From: Marisediminitalea aggregata | GTDB lineage: Bacteria; Pseudomonadota; Gammaproteobacteria; Enterobacterales; Alteromonadaceae | Length of the DNA: 64,000 bases | Assembly (NCBI RefSeq): GCF_900129565.1 | Contig: NZ_FQWD01000003.1 | Location: forward strand, 597,015 to 661,014 | Direction: 5' to 3' | In this document: positions 46,478 to 56,200 of the stretch, one piece after another | How positions within the stretch are numbered: the first letter of the stretch is position 1 | How the letters are laid out: each line of letters opens with the position of its first letter | Translations under genes and position numbers: made by a program | Notes under the pieces: generated by a model | What the model was told of the DNA's origin: nothing | The model's input: the letters and a program-made list of their open reading frames with translations, nothing else | Database searches by the model: none

Positions 46478-46542
46478 GTATTTTCAAATTTAAGGTTGAC
46501 ACAGTGTGAGTTTTGTTTTCTTCTATAGGCCAAGTATACGGA

Positions 46543-46565
46543 TTGATAGCGCGATTGCCTATCAA
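46543..46565 (+). promoter_or_regulatory. Inverted repeat in the trp promoter/leader region
   Basis: TTGATAG (46543-46549) and CTATCAA (46559-46565), 9 bases apart, 35 bases before the leader peptide. A TTGACA (46496) that could be a -35 element lies upstream, but no well-spaced -10 is evident. The repeat does not match the E. coli TrpR operator. Confidence 0.35.
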
Positions 46566-46600
46566 ACTTCAACGATAAAGAATTAAGACAGAATACGACA

Positions 46601-46666
46601 ATGCTCAAACAACCCCTAAACAGCCTTAACGTGGCAACTATCTGGTGGTGGCACTCCCTTCGATAA
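46601..46666 (+). CDS. trpL: trp operon leader peptide with three consecutive Trp codons
   Basis: A 21-codon reading frame: ATG...ATC TGG TGG TGG CAC TCC CTT CGA TAA, encoding MLKQPLNSLNVATIWWWHSL plus Arg. Three Trp codons (46643-46651) sit 53 bases before an intrinsic terminator that precedes trpE. Ribosome stalling at these codons is the sensor step in classical trp attenuation. The ribosome site is weak. Confidence 0.88.
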   Translation: MLKQPLNSLNVATIWWWHSLR

Positions 46667-46738
46667 ACGGGCGGTGTGAGCGTTAGTGCGCAGAATAAAC
46701 AAAAAAAGGCCCGTAACATACGGGCCTTTTTTTTAATT
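46667..46738 (+). promoter_or_regulatory. trp attenuator (antiterminator and terminator)
   Basis: AAAAGGCCCGTA (46704-46715) pairs perfectly with TACGGGCCTTTT (46719-46730), followed by further T: the terminator (3:4). ACGGGC at 46667-46672 can instead pair with GCCCGT at 46709-46714, forming the antiterminator (2:3). CACTCCC within the leader can pair with GGGCGGTG (1:2), the protection hairpin. All elements of trp attenuation are therefore present. The trpE reading frame happens to stay open across this hairpin, but the gene starts after it. Confidence 0.88.
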
Positions 46739-46759
46739 TTTTTTAACCGGAGTAAAGCA

Positions 46760-48355
46760 ATGAGTTTGGCCGAATTAGGCGTCGTACCGGGAAAAGTGGA
46801 AACCATCGAAAGAACGGCGACCTACGTAAATGATCCACTGGCAGCCTTTGCCGGGCTTTGCGGCGATCAGCCCCATGCCCTGCTATTGGAGTCTGCTGAG
46901 ATTGACAGCAAAGACAACTTACAAAGTTTGTTAATGGTCGACGCCGCTGTGCGTTTCGAGTGCCGCGGTCAGCAGGTGTCACTGGAAGCACTTAGTGCCA
47001 ATGGCAAAGGTATTCTTCCCTTGTTTACCGAACTCAACCTGCCCGGGTTGCAGTGCCAGGTTGTCAGTGAAACACAACTCACCCTGACCTGTGATACCAG
47101 CCATGACGCACTGGACGAAGACGCGCGCCTCAAATCATCCAGCGTATTTGATGTACTTCGCAGCGTGGTTAATGAAATCAGCCCCATTCGCGAGCATCAG
47201 AACGCGGTATTTTTGGGCGGTGTCTTTGCGTACGACTTGCTGGCTACGTTCGAGCAACTGCCCGAGGTACAGGAAGGCGATAACGACTGCGCCGACTACG
47301 TGTTCTATCTGGCTGAAACCCTAATCACCTTCGACCATCAAACCCGACAGGCAAGCTTGCTGGGCAGTGTGTTCAGTGGCGCAGATGTAGCAACCAGTTA
47401 TTTTGCTATTGCTCAACGCCTTGAGCACCTTGCTGCAGAATTGCAACACATCCCGGCGCTCGACCTGACACCGGCGGAAGTGGACGATGTCGCGCTTAAC
47501 GTCGACAAATCAGACGAAACCTATTGCCAGGACGTGCTGACCTTAAAAGAACACATACTGGCAGGGGATATTTTCCAGGTTGTTCCCTCCCGAACGTTCT
47601 CGCTTCCCTGCCCTGCTCCACTGACCGCCTACGCCGCGTTAAAACAACAAAACCCCAGCCCTTACATGTTTTATATGCAAGACAAAGATTTCACTATTTT
47701 TGGGGCATCACCAGAGTCTGCATTGAAATACTCCGCCGAGAGCAACGTAGTAGAAATCTACCCGATTGCCGGTACGCGTCCACGGGGCAAACGTCCGAAT
47801 GGCGAAATCAATCCCGATTTAGACAGCCGCATTGAGCTGAACCTGCGTGAAGATCAGAAAGAAAAAGCAGAGCATTTAATGCTGGTTGACCTGGCCCGTA
47901 ATGACGTTGCCAAAGTGTCTGAACCTGGTACGCGCTATGTGAAAGACCTGTTGAAAGTTGACCGCTACTCCCACGTAATGCATTTGGTATCCCGTGTAGT
48001 AGGCCAGTTGCGCAGCGACTTAGATGCCCTGCATGCCTATCAGGCGTGCATGAACATGGGCACATTAGTTGGCGCCCCTAAAGTCAGTGCCGCAAATTTA
48101 ATTCGCAAGGTAGAGCAAAAGCGCCGGGGCAGTTATGGCGGCGCGGTAGGGTATTTGAATAATGCCGGTGACATGGATACCTGTATTGTTATTCGGTCGG
48201 CCTTCGTTAAAAACGGCACCGCTTATATTCAGGCTGGTGCCGGAGTGGTGTACGACTCTGACCCGCAAGCCGAAGCTGATGAGACTCGCAGTAAAGCCCA
48301 GGCTGTAATTAACGCAGTAAAAAGTGCCATGGTAGTAAAAGGAGCATCCGCATGA
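46760..48355 (+). CDS. trpE: Anthranilate synthase component I
   Basis: About 531 aa from the ATG at 46760, which follows CCGGAG; the open frame back to 46676 runs through the attenuator and is not coding. HALLLESAEIDSKDN near the N-terminus is the Trp feedback site. The chorismate-binding half has FQVVPSRTF, PSPYMFYM, GASPESALK, PIAGTRPRG and ELNLREDQKEKAEHLMLVD-type motifs. It uses ammonia from TrpG to make anthranilate. First gene of the trp operon; overlaps trpG by 4 bases. Confidence 0.97.
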   Translation: MSLAELGVVPGKVETIERTATYVNDPLAAFAGLCGDQPHALLLESAEIDSKDNLQSLLMVDAAVRFECRGQQVSLEALSANGKGILPLFTELNLPGLQCQVVSETQLTLTCDTSHDALDEDARLKSSSVFDVLRSVVNEISPIREHQNAVFLGGVFAYDLLATFEQLPEVQEGDNDCADYVFYLAETLITFDHQTRQASLLGSVFSGADVATSYFAIAQRLEHLAAELQHIPALDLTPAEVDDVALNVDKSDETYCQDVLTLKEHILAGDIFQVVPSRTFSLPCPAPLTAYAALKQQNPSPYMFYMQDKDFTIFGASPESALKYSAESNVVEIYPIAGTRPRGKRPNGEINPDLDSRIELNLREDQKEKAEHLMLVDLARNDVAKVSEPGTRYVKDLLKVDRYSHVMHLVSRVVGQLRSDLDALHAYQACMNMGTLVGAPKVSAANLIRKVEQKRRGSYGGAVGYLNNAGDMDTCIVIRSAFVKNGTAYIQAGAGVVYDSDPQAEADETRSKAQAVINAVKSAMVVKGASA

Positions 48356-48966
48356 GTCAGCCAATCACCGTCTTTCTGCTCGACAACGTCGACTCATTTA
48401 CCTACAACCTGGTAGATGAGCTACGCACCATGGAACTGAACATTGTGGTTTACCGCAATAACGTGCCGGCACAATTATTATTCGATAAAATGCAGGCAGC
48501 GGCTGAAAATGGGCCGGTTTTACTGTTATTATCCCCGGGTCCGGGCGCGCCTCATGAGGCCGGCTGTATGCCAGAGCTTCTGACGTTGGTTCAGGGCCAC
48601 TTCCCGGTATTGGGAATTTGCCTGGGTCATCAGGCTATTGTGGCCCATTACGGCGGCAAAGTAGGCCGGGCTGAGGACGTTATGCACGGTAAATCATCGG
48701 CGATTACCCACACCGGCGAAGCCATGTTTGCAGGCCTGCCGCAGCCACTGCACGTTGCCCGTTATCACTCATTGATGGCAACGGAACTACCAGACGGCTT
48801 AGCCCCTCTGGCGACAGTTGGTACAACGGTAATGGCGGTTTACCAGGCACAAGACAACATGCTGGGTTTTCAATTCCACCCTGAGTCGATTTTAACCGCC
48901 CAGGGCAGCCAGCTACTGTTGCAAAGTATTCACTATTTGACCAAAGGGGCCGAATCCCATGGCTGA
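48352..48966 (+). CDS. trpG: Anthranilate synthase component II (glutamine amidotransferase)
   Basis: 204 aa class I glutamine amidotransferase. LLDNVDSFTYNLVDEL at the N-terminus, LLSPGPGAPHEAG, nucleophile Cys in GICLGHQA and the His-Glu pair in FQFHPESI. It is a stand-alone TrpG, not fused to TrpD as in E. coli. It overlaps trpE by 4 bases and trpD by 8. Confidence 0.96.
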   Translation: MSQPITVFLLDNVDSFTYNLVDELRTMELNIVVYRNNVPAQLLFDKMQAAAENGPVLLLLSPGPGAPHEAGCMPELLTLVQGHFPVLGICLGHQAIVAHYGGKVGRAEDVMHGKSSAITHTGEAMFAGLPQPLHVARYHSLMATELPDGLAPLATVGTTVMAVYQAQDNMLGFQFHPESILTAQGSQLLLQSIHYLTKGAESHG

Positions 48967-49987
48967 CTATACGGATATCATTGAGAAGCTGTTTGACGGC
49001 CAGCATCTGGCTCAGGCTGAAGCCTTCTCAGTATTTAATCAGGTGATGCACGGTGAGTTGTCAGAAGTAAAACTGGCCACCTTGCTAACGGCGCTGAAAA
49101 TGAATGGCGAGTCGCCGAATGAAATTGCTGGCGCAGCCAGTGCCATGGTGTCGAATGCGCGGCCATTCCCAACTCCGGATTACGCCTTTGGCGATATTGT
49201 TGGCACCGGCGGCGACGGTCACCACACCATTAATATTTCCAGTGCCGCGGCGCTGGTTGCTGCAAGTTGCGGCATCAAGGTCGCCAAACACGGCAACCGA
49301 AGTGTGTCGAGCAAATCAGGCTCAGCTGACTTTTTCCGCGAATGCGGTATTAAACTCGATATTACCCCTGACATTGCGCGAACTTGTTTAGACGACACTA
49401 ACTTCTGCTTCTTGTTTGCACCTGTCTATCACGCAGGCATGCGCTTTGCTGCCCCGGTTCGGGCTGAAATGAAAACCCGTACCCTGTTTAATATACTCGG
49501 TCCGTTGGCGAATCCGGCGGGTCCCACCTTCGGCGTTTTTGGCGTCTATACGCCGACGTTGCTGGATGTTTACGCCCAGACACTGAATTTAATGGGCCAA
49601 CAACGCGCTTTGATCGTACATGGTGATGGCCTGGATGAACTCGCTCTGCACGGCCCGACTCAGGTTGTAGAACTCGAGCATGGCAGTACAACACAGTACA
49701 CCTTAACGGCCGATGATTTTGGCCTACAAAGCGCGCCGCTCAGCGCTATCGCCGGTGGCGAGCCACATGAAAACAAAGCCATGATAGAGGCTGCACTGTG
49801 TGGCAAAGGGCAAGAGGCGCATATTGCTGCTATTGCCATGAACGCAGGTGCGCTGTTAAAGGTTGCCGGTGCAGCAGACTCCTTTAAGCAAGGTGCCACA
49901 ATGGCACTGGATGCCATGGCCAACGGCGCCCCATTACAATTGATAAAAGACGTGGCTGAAGTCAGCCAGCAGGAAGTAACCGAATGA
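48959..49987 (+). CDS. trpD: Anthranilate phosphoribosyltransferase
   Basis: 342 aa. Phosphoribosyl-binding GTGGDGHHTINISSAAALV (about 80-98), KHGNRSVSSKSGSADFF and RTLFNILGPLANPA are typical. It adds phosphoribose to anthranilate. It overlaps both neighbours (8 bases with trpG, 4 with trpCF). Confidence 0.97.
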   Translation: MADYTDIIEKLFDGQHLAQAEAFSVFNQVMHGELSEVKLATLLTALKMNGESPNEIAGAASAMVSNARPFPTPDYAFGDIVGTGGDGHHTINISSAAALVAASCGIKVAKHGNRSVSSKSGSADFFRECGIKLDITPDIARTCLDDTNFCFLFAPVYHAGMRFAAPVRAEMKTRTLFNILGPLANPAGPTFGVFGVYTPTLLDVYAQTLNLMGQQRALIVHGDGLDELALHGPTQVVELEHGSTTQYTLTADDFGLQSAPLSAIAGGEPHENKAMIEAALCGKGQEAHIAAIAMNAGALLKVAGAADSFKQGATMALDAMANGAPLQLIKDVAEVSQQEVTE

Positions 49988-51381
49988 GCAACGTACTTGC
50001 CAAAATTGTAGAAGACAAACACGTTGAGTTAGAGGCTCGAATGGCCGCTTTACCACTGGACACAGTTAAGGCCAACCTCACGCCTTCCACTAAGAGTTTA
50101 TTTGACGCCCTGTCTGCGCCAAATGCCGGCTTTATACTGGAGTGTAAAAAAGCGTCGCCTTCTAAGGGCCTGATCCGTGAAAAATTTGACCTGGACGAAA
50201 TCTTAGCGGCCTATACGCCCTACGCGGCGGGTATTTCCGTGCTAACCGACGAGAAATACTTCCAGGGAAATTACGACTATCTGGCCTATGTGACTGAGCG
50301 GGTTGAACAGCCAGTACTGAACAAAGACTTCTTTGTTAATGAATATCAGGTCTATCTGGCCCGTTATTTCAATGCAGATGCCATATTGTTAATGCTGTCG
50401 GTGCTCGACGATGAGACCTATTCGAAACTGGCCGCGTTAGCAGACAGCCTGGCGCTAGACATACTGACCGAGGTCAGCAATGAAGAGGAAATGCAGCGCG
50501 CGATTGCGTTAAAAGCAAAAATCATCGGCATCAACAACCGGGATTTACGCGATCTGTCTACCGATCTGGCCACCACCGAAAAGCTGGTGCCCATGCTGGA
50601 AGCTGCCACTCACGAGTACGTGGTGATCAGCGAGTCTGGTATTTATACCCATCAGGACGTGTTGCGCCTTGCCCCATTGTGTCAGGGTTTTCTGGTAGGT
50701 AGCGCACTCATGGCGCAGGCCGACCTTGCGCTTGCTGTTAAGCAACTGGTATACGGCAAAGTAAAAGTCTGTGGTATGACCCAGGCCGAGCAAACAGCTC
50801 ACGCTTTCCAAAGTGGCGCAAGTTACTGCGGACTGATATTTGCCACCCACTCCAAACGTTGCGTGACACCCGAACAAGCCAAAGCGATTGTTGAGCAAAC
50901 GCCTGGACGCTATGTTGGCGTGTTTGTTAACCAGCCTATTGAAATGGTGTTAAAAGTGGCGAATGAACTTTCACTGGCTGCGGTACAACTACACGGTGAC
51001 GAAGACACCGTATTCCGCCAGCACCTGCGCAACGGACTGCCAAAAGGCTGTGAAATCTGGCAAGCCGTCGGTGTGGCTGGCGAGCTGCCTTATTTAATTC
51101 ATGCTTTGTTAGACGACGAAACGCTGGACCGCGTATTGCTTGATTGTCAGGTAGGTAAAGAAACCGGCGGAACCGGTCAGCAATTCGACTGGTCGCTCAT
51201 TCACAATGAACTGGAATTAGACAAACTTATTATTGCCGGCGGTATTTCACCAGCCAATGTGGCAGATGCGCAGGCAACGGGGGCCGACATGGTCGACGTA
51301 AACTCAGGCGTAGAAACCAAGCCCGGTGATAAATCAGACGAACAGGTAACCGCACTTTTTTCGGTGTGTCGCCGATATTAA
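49984..51381 (+). CDS. trpCF: Bifunctional indole-3-glycerol-phosphate synthase / phosphoribosylanthranilate isomerase
   Basis: 465 aa fusion. Residues 1-255 form the TrpC barrel ([67 protein letters not shown]). Residues 258-465 form the TrpF barrel ([40 protein letters not shown]). The same fusion is found in E. coli. It supplies two successive steps to indole-glycerol phosphate. Confidence 0.97.
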   Translation: MSNVLAKIVEDKHVELEARMAALPLDTVKANLTPSTKSLFDALSAPNAGFILECKKASPSKGLIREKFDLDEILAAYTPYAAGISVLTDEKYFQGNYDYLAYVTERVEQPVLNKDFFVNEYQVYLARYFNADAILLMLSVLDDETYSKLAALADSLALDILTEVSNEEEMQRAIALKAKIIGINNRDLRDLSTDLATTEKLVPMLEAATHEYVVISESGIYTHQDVLRLAPLCQGFLVGSALMAQADLALAVKQLVYGKVKVCGMTQAEQTAHAFQSGASYCGLIFATHSKRCVTPEQAKAIVEQTPGRYVGVFVNQPIEMVLKVANELSLAAVQLHGDEDTVFRQHLRNGLPKGCEIWQAVGVAGELPYLIHALLDDETLDRVLLDCQVGKETGGTGQQFDWSLIHNELELDKLIIAGGISPANVADAQATGADMVDVNSGVETKPGDKSDEQVTALFSVCRRY

Positions 51382-51397
51382 TGAATCAGGACCACAA

Positions 51398-52585
51398 ATG
51401 AATCAATTAGATGCAAAATTTGGGGAATACGGTGGCATGTACGTGCCCGAGTTACTTATTCCCGCACTGGACCAACTGGAGCAGGCTTTTCTGGAAGCCA
51501 AAGACGACCCGGCATTTAACGCCGAGTTTATGTCGTTGTTAAAAGACTATGCTGGTCGCCCGACATCGATGACGTTAACCCGTAACCTGGTCTCTAATCC
51601 CAAGGTAAAACTGTACCTGAAACGTGAAGATCTGCTTCACGGTGGCGCGCACAAAACCAATCAGGTACTGGGTCAGGCACTGCTGACCAAGCGCATGGGT
51701 AAAACCGAAGTTATCGCTGAAACCGGCGCTGGTCAACACGGTGTGGCAACAGCACTCGCCTGTGCTTTATTGGGATTAAAAGCCCGTATTTACATGGGCG
51801 CCAAAGACGTTGAGCGTCAGGCTCCAAACGTATTCAGAATGCGCCTGATGGGCGCAGAAGTCATTCCGGTCGATTCAGGCTCAGGCACACTGAAAGACGC
51901 AGTAAACGAAGCACTGCGTGACTGGTCTGCAAACTACGACAAAGCGCACTACCTGCTGGGTACTGCGGCAGGCCCGCACCCTTTCCCTACCATCGTGCGT
52001 GAATATCACCGCATGATTGGTGAAGAAACCCGCGCGCAAATGCTGGAAAAAGAAGGCCGTCTGCCAGACGCCGTCGTCGCCTGTGTAGGTGGAGGCTCAA
52101 ATGCTATCGGTATGTTTGCCGACTTTATCGACGAACCTTCGGTACGTCTGGTAGGCGTAGAGCCTGCCGGTAAAGGCGTGCACACCAAAGATCACGGTGC
52201 GGCCATTGGCAAAGGCACCAAAGGCATTCTGCACGGTGCGTATACGTACATCATGCAGGATCAGGATGGTCAGATTGAGGAAAGCTATTCAGTATCAGCC
52301 GGTCTGGACTACCCTGCCGTTGGCCCTCAACACGCTTACCTTTCAGACATTGGCCGTGCAGAATACGTTTCTGTAACCGATGACGAAGCACTCAATGCGT
52401 TCCAGTTGCTGGCCCGCAAGGAAGGGATTATTCCTGCCCTGGAGTCGTCTCACGCACTTGCCTATGCACTGAACATGGCAGATGAAGCGGAAGATGACAC
52501 CATCATTGTAGTTAACCTGTCAGGCCGTGGCGACAAAGACCTGGGTCATGTGATCAGTATTTTAGGAGATCAGGTCAATGGATAG
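51398..52585 (+). CDS. trpB: Tryptophan synthase beta chain
   Basis: 395 aa, PLP enzyme. [15 protein letters not shown] at the N-terminus, the PLP lysine in [25 protein letters not shown] and [10 protein letters not shown] phosphate loop. Condenses indole with serine. Overlaps trpA by 8 bases. Confidence 0.98.
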   Translation: MNQLDAKFGEYGGMYVPELLIPALDQLEQAFLEAKDDPAFNAEFMSLLKDYAGRPTSMTLTRNLVSNPKVKLYLKREDLLHGGAHKTNQVLGQALLTKRMGKTEVIAETGAGQHGVATALACALLGLKARIYMGAKDVERQAPNVFRMRLMGAEVIPVDSGSGTLKDAVNEALRDWSANYDKAHYLLGTAAGPHPFPTIVREYHRMIGEETRAQMLEKEGRLPDAVVACVGGGSNAIGMFADFIDEPSVRLVGVEPAGKGVHTKDHGAAIGKGTKGILHGAYTYIMQDQDGQIEESYSVSAGLDYPAVGPQHAYLSDIGRAEYVSVTDDEALNAFQLLARKEGIIPALESSHALAYALNMADEAEDDTIIVVNLSGRGDKDLGHVISILGDQVNG

Positions 52586-53384
52586 ATATGCAGATATGTT
52601 TGCTCGTTTAAACGAGCAGAATGAAGGCGCCTTTGTTCCCTTCGTCATGATTGGCGATCCGGACCTGGAAACCTCAGAAAAAATTATTACCCAGTTAATT
52701 GAAAGCGGCGCAGATGCATTAGAGTTAGGTATTCCCTTTTCCGACCCGGTAGCGGATGGCCCGACAATCCAGAAAGCCGCGATTCGCGCGCTGGACAATA
52801 GCGTTACGCCAACTAAGTGCTTCGAACTGCTAGCACGTATTCGTGCCAAATACCCGGATATTCCAGTTGGCCTGCTACTGTACAGTAACCTGGTACTGGC
52901 AAAAGGCGTCGAACATTTCTACGCAGAAGCCGCTAAAGCTGGCGTCGACTCAATATTGATTGCAGATGTCCCTATCCGCGAAGCCAAGCGCTTCATTGAT
53001 ACGGCAAACAGCAACGGTATTAAGCAGATCCTGATTGCCCCGCCTAACGCCACCGATGCCACATTCCAGGCTATTGGCGACTTATCTGCAGGCTATACCT
53101 ATCTGCTTGGCCGTGCTGGTGTTACGGGTGCGGAAACAGCGGCAACCATGCCTGCTGCGTCTCTGATTGAGAAACTCACCAACGTTAACGCTGCCCCACC
53201 GTTACTGGGCTTTGGTATTTCTAACCCGGAACAGGTGAAACACGCTATCGAAAGCGGAGCTGCAGGTGCCATTTCAGGTTCAGCAACTGTGAACCTAATC
53301 GAACAAAATCTGCATGACGTGCCAGCTATGTTAAGCGCGCTGGATGGGTTTGTTTCTTCAATGAAAGCAGCAACAAGGAAGTAA
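52578..53384 (+). CDS. trpA: Tryptophan synthase alpha chain
   Basis: 268 aa TIM barrel. Catalytic Glu in [19 protein letters not shown] and Asp in [13 protein letters not shown]-terminal phosphate loop [10 protein letters not shown] and GAISGSA. Cleaves indole-glycerol phosphate and channels indole to TrpB. The yciI gene starts 2 bases after its stop codon. Confidence 0.97.
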   Translation: MDRYADMFARLNEQNEGAFVPFVMIGDPDLETSEKIITQLIESGADALELGIPFSDPVADGPTIQKAAIRALDNSVTPTKCFELLARIRAKYPDIPVGLLLYSNLVLAKGVEHFYAEAAKAGVDSILIADVPIREAKRFIDTANSNGIKQILIAPPNATDATFQAIGDLSAGYTYLLGRAGVTGAETAATMPAASLIEKLTNVNAAPPLLGFGISNPEQVKHAIESGAAGAISGSATVNLIEQNLHDVPAMLSALDGFVSSMKAATRK

Positions 53385-53386
53385 GC

Positions 53387-53686
53387 ATGTTTTATATGAT
53401 TTGTGCCACTGACGTGGAAAACAGTCTGGAAAAACGCCTGGCTGCGCGCCCTGCTCACCTTGCGCGTTTAAATGCCCTGAAAGACGAAGGCCGCTTGCTA
53501 ATCGCGGGCCCCTTCCCTGCCATTGACAGTGAAGACCCAGGCCAGGCCGGCTTTACCGGTTCGTTGGTGGTTGCAGAGTTCGAGAGTCTGAACGATGCGC
53601 AAACCTGGGCAGACGCCGACCCTTACATTGAAGCGGGTGTGTACGCCTCTGTAGTCGTAAAACCCTACAAAAAAGTCCTGCCATAA
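53387..53686 (+). CDS. yciI: YciI-family protein
   Basis: 99 aa dimeric alpha/beta barrel (ABM-like) protein of unknown function. [24 protein letters not shown] and [18 protein letters not shown] with Asp and His positions match YciI of E. coli. Directly downstream of trpA and cotranscribed with it. It may have a detoxifying or lyase role, but none is established. Confidence 0.92.
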   Translation: MFYMICATDVENSLEKRLAARPAHLARLNALKDEGRLLIAGPFPAIDSEDPGQAGFTGSLVVAEFESLNDAQTWADADPYIEAGVYASVVVKPYKKVLP

Positions 53687-53701
53687 ACCGCAAAACGCTA
53701 A

Positions 53702-53728
53702 CGCAGGTGCAATTTCGTTGCACCTGCG
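53702..53728 (+). terminator. Hairpin after the trp operon
   Basis: CGCAGGTGCAA (53702-53712) pairs perfectly with TTGCACCTGCG (53718-53728) around TTTCG. There is no T run, so termination may be weak. Confidence 0.65.
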
Positions 53729-53820
53729 CCACGCAATGATAGTATATTCAGACAACATTCAGCCAGGTAACGCTATGCTAGCGGCATAGTTAGTCAGGTT
53801 ACTGCCATCGTCGGAGTATT

Positions 53821-54096
53821 ATGTACAGATTGAGTACCCTAGGCATTGTATTGTTCATGTTGCTGTCGAGTCCTATTGCGTCGGCACAGCAGGACCAAGC
53901 CAAGCCGGTTAAAAACACTACGCAAGCTGCTGAGCAAGCCAGACGGCATGTTGACGGCCGCGTGTTAAAAGTGGACAAGACCAAGAGTGCTTATCGCGTA
54001 AAAATGCTTAAAAAGTCCGGCCGTGTGGTTACCCTGGATGTCGATAAACGCTCAGGCGAAGTGAAGCCGAGCAAACGGAGCAAGGACGGTCAGTAG
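53821..54096 (+). CDS. Small periplasmic PepSY-domain protein
   Basis: 91 aa. Signal peptide ends at SASAQQ-like ASAQQ. The mature part VDGRVLKVDKTKSAYRVKMLKKSGRVVTLDVDKRSGEVK-type segment (about 45-83) has the PepSY fold pattern of GRVLxVxxxxxxYxVKxL...VxxDxxxGEV. It lies one base from the response-regulator start, so it is part of the two-component operon and may modulate the sensor kinase (inference). Confidence 0.82.
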   Translation: MYRLSTLGIVLFMLLSSPIASAQQDQAKPVKNTTQAAEQARRHVDGRVLKVDKTKSAYRVKMLKKSGRVVTLDVDKRSGEVKPSKRSKDGQ

Positions 54097-54097
54097 T

Positions 54098-54781
54098 ATG
54101 AGAATCTTAATTGCCGAAGATGACAGCCGGTTGTTAATGCAGCTCGATGCACTATTACAACAACAAGGCTACAGTGTGGATTTAGCCGATGATGGCGATA
54201 AAGCCTTGTTCCAGTTAAAAGAGGTCAATTATGACCTGGCCATTGTGGATATTGGCCTGCCCAAGCTGGATGGTTTCGATGTCATTCGTCAGGCACGCGC
54301 CCATGGCGTCACCACACCGGTGTTAATCCTGACCGCGCGCGATCGTTGGCAAGAAAAAGTGGAAGGCCTGGATGCCGGTGCCGACGACTATCTCACCAAA
54401 CCTTTTCACAATGAAGAATTGCTGGCACGCGTAAAAGCACTGATCCGCCGGGCGTCTGGTCAGGCTAGCTCACTGATTGAATTCGGACCGGTAAGCCTGG
54501 ACATGCAGGCAAAGGAAGTTCAGGTTAATGCCCGTTCCATGGACTTAACCGCTTACGAATACAAAGTCATGGAATACCTGATGTTGCATCCCAAAAAGGT
54601 CATATCTAAAACCGAGCTGACCGAGCACATTTACGATCAGGACTTTGATCTGGACAGCAACGTCATCGAAGTGTTTGTCGGTCGCTTGCGCAAAAAGCTT
54701 GACCCAAACAACACCCTGAAGCCCATTGAAACCCTGCGCGGGCGTGGCTATCGGCTTAGTCAGTCACTCACCGGCGAATAA
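54098..54781 (+). CDS. OmpR-family response regulator (PhoP/QseB-like)
   Basis: 227 aa. Receiver (1-120; acidic residues in IAEDDSRL, phospho-acceptor Asp in LAIVDIGLPKLDG, about Asp51; Lys in YLTKPF) and C-terminal winged helix (about 130-222; LTAYEYKVMEYLMLHP, DSNVIEVFVGRLRKKL). Partner of the kinase that begins 6 bases downstream. PhoP-like by pairing with a PhoQ-like kinase. Confidence 0.94.
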   Translation: MRILIAEDDSRLLMQLDALLQQQGYSVDLADDGDKALFQLKEVNYDLAIVDIGLPKLDGFDVIRQARAHGVTTPVLILTARDRWQEKVEGLDAGADDYLTKPFHNEELLARVKALIRRASGQASSLIEFGPVSLDMQAKEVQVNARSMDLTAYEYKVMEYLMLHPKKVISKTELTEHIYDQDFDLDSNVIEVFVGRLRKKLDPNNTLKPIETLRGRGYRLSQSLTGE

Positions 54782-54787
54782 CCGCTG

Positions 54788-56125
54788 GTGCGCAGCTTAT
54801 CGCTTCGGGTACGAAGCCTGCTCATAGCCTGTGTGGCATTGTTGGTCTTTATACCCGTTACCGTATTTACCTTATCTCAGGCCTATACATCGAGTCTGGA
54901 AGAAGCAAAGTACAACGAACTCAAGCTCATGACCTTGTCGCTCATTTCCGTCTTTGAAATGGACGACGGCGCGCCGGTTATGCCCGATATGCTGTTCGAC
55001 GAACAGCTCAACTTACCCGACTCTGGTTACCTGGGGGTGATTCAACTCACTCAGGCTACCGTGTGGATCTCAGCTTCAGGACTTGAAACACACGTTGACA
55101 CCCTACCCACACCACCGGACATCGGTGAGGAATTTTACGTAGCCGGTCACCCGCTGGATGGCCAGCATCCGGATTATTTTGTTTACAGTTACACTGCCGA
55201 GTTCGAGGACGGTGATGGTTACCTGCCCGTCACGTTTTTCGTATTTAACCACAACGCCGATTTTGAAAACGAACGCAGAATATACTTGCGCTCGGTGTGG
55301 CAATACCTGATTGCATTGGGGTTTGGCCTGATTATCCTGCTGGTTCTGGGTATGAATACTTTGCTAAAACCCGTTCGCGCGTTGATTCAGGAAATTGAAC
55401 TCACCAGCCATGGTCAGCAACACCAGCTCAGCGCAAACTACCCCAGTGAATTTACCCCGCTGAAGCAAAGTATCAACGCCCTGCTGAGTGCTGAAGCAGA
55501 GCAGCGACAGCGCTACAAGAACAGCCTCGGAGATTTAGCCCATAGCCTTAAAACGCCCCTCGCCGTTGCCCTGGGTACACCAGACCTGCCGCGCTCTGCG
55601 CAAGAACCACTCCAGCAAATAGATGCGTTGATTCAGCGCCAGCTAAAGCGCGCCACCGCCGGCGCGAGTAGTTGGGAAAAAGGTATCGAAATTGCCCCTG
55701 TGGTCAAACAAATCACCAATGCACTCAACAAAGTGTACCGGGACAAATCATTACAAATATCGGTTGAAGGCAACGACGGCCAGTTTTACGGCGACAAAAC
55801 TGACCTGATGGAGATACTGGGTAACCTGATGGACAACGCCTGTAAAGCAGCCGACCGTCATATTCGCATTACGATCACAGAACACCCGTATCAAACCGAT
55901 CTTTGCATTGAGGATGATGGACCAGGCATACCACCAGAGCAGGTTGAACGCCTGCTAACACGCGGGCAGCGTCTTGACGCCTACACCGAAGGGCAAGGGA
56001 TAGGCATGGCTGTGGTTGCCGATTTACTGGCCGCTTACGAGGCAAAACTAGCCATAGGCCAATCAACTCTAGGCGGCGCGATCTTCACACTGAGTTTTCC
56101 TGCCCCTTTGCGGATGCCGGGCTAA
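54788..56125 (+). CDS. Sensor histidine kinase (PhoQ-like)
   Basis: 445 aa, start GTG after the regulator stop codon. Two membrane segments (about 8-28 and 170-190) enclose an acidic periplasmic sensor domain (EMDDGAP, EFEDGDGY). The HisKA motif is DLAHSLKTPLAV, N-box ILGNLMDNACKAA, then EDDGPGIP and GQGIGMAVVADLL. The acidic periplasmic domain, the H-box and the operon resemble PhoQ, a sensor of divalent cations and antimicrobial peptides. Confidence 0.92.
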   Translation: MRSLSLRVRSLLIACVALLVFIPVTVFTLSQAYTSSLEEAKYNELKLMTLSLISVFEMDDGAPVMPDMLFDEQLNLPDSGYLGVIQLTQATVWISASGLETHVDTLPTPPDIGEEFYVAGHPLDGQHPDYFVYSYTAEFEDGDGYLPVTFFVFNHNADFENERRIYLRSVWQYLIALGFGLIILLVLGMNTLLKPVRALIQEIELTSHGQQHQLSANYPSEFTPLKQSINALLSAEAEQRQRYKNSLGDLAHSLKTPLAVALGTPDLPRSAQEPLQQIDALIQRQLKRATAGASSWEKGIEIAPVVKQITNALNKVYRDKSLQISVEGNDGQFYGDKTDLMEILGNLMDNACKAADRHIRITITEHPYQTDLCIEDDGPGIPPEQVERLLTRGQRLDAYTEGQGIGMAVVADLLAAYEAKLAIGQSTLGGAIFTLSFPAPLRMPG

Positions 56126-56126
56126 A

Positions 56127-56200
56127 TGTAATCCCCCCAGAAAATTACTGGATGCTACGTAAATTTTACTAAAGACTGCTGTTTAAAATGGGGGATTACA
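56127..56200. repeat. Inverted repeat TGTAATCCCCC / GGGGGATTACA
   Basis: TGTAATCCCCC (56127-56137) and GGGGGATTACA (56190-56200) form a perfect 11-bp inverted repeat with a 52-base interior, which itself contains AAAATT/AATTTT arms. It could be a MITE-like or insertion-sequence remnant, or a large terminator hairpin for the two-component operon. Confidence 0.55.

Noticed and set aside
46676-46759. N-terminal extension of trpE
   Set aside because: The open frame crosses the attenuator terminator; the ATG at 46760 has a ribosome site and gives the family-typical N-terminus.
46474-46806. Minus-strand open frame over the trp leader
   Set aside because: It overlaps the divergent promoter and attenuator and has no family resemblance; a chance frame.
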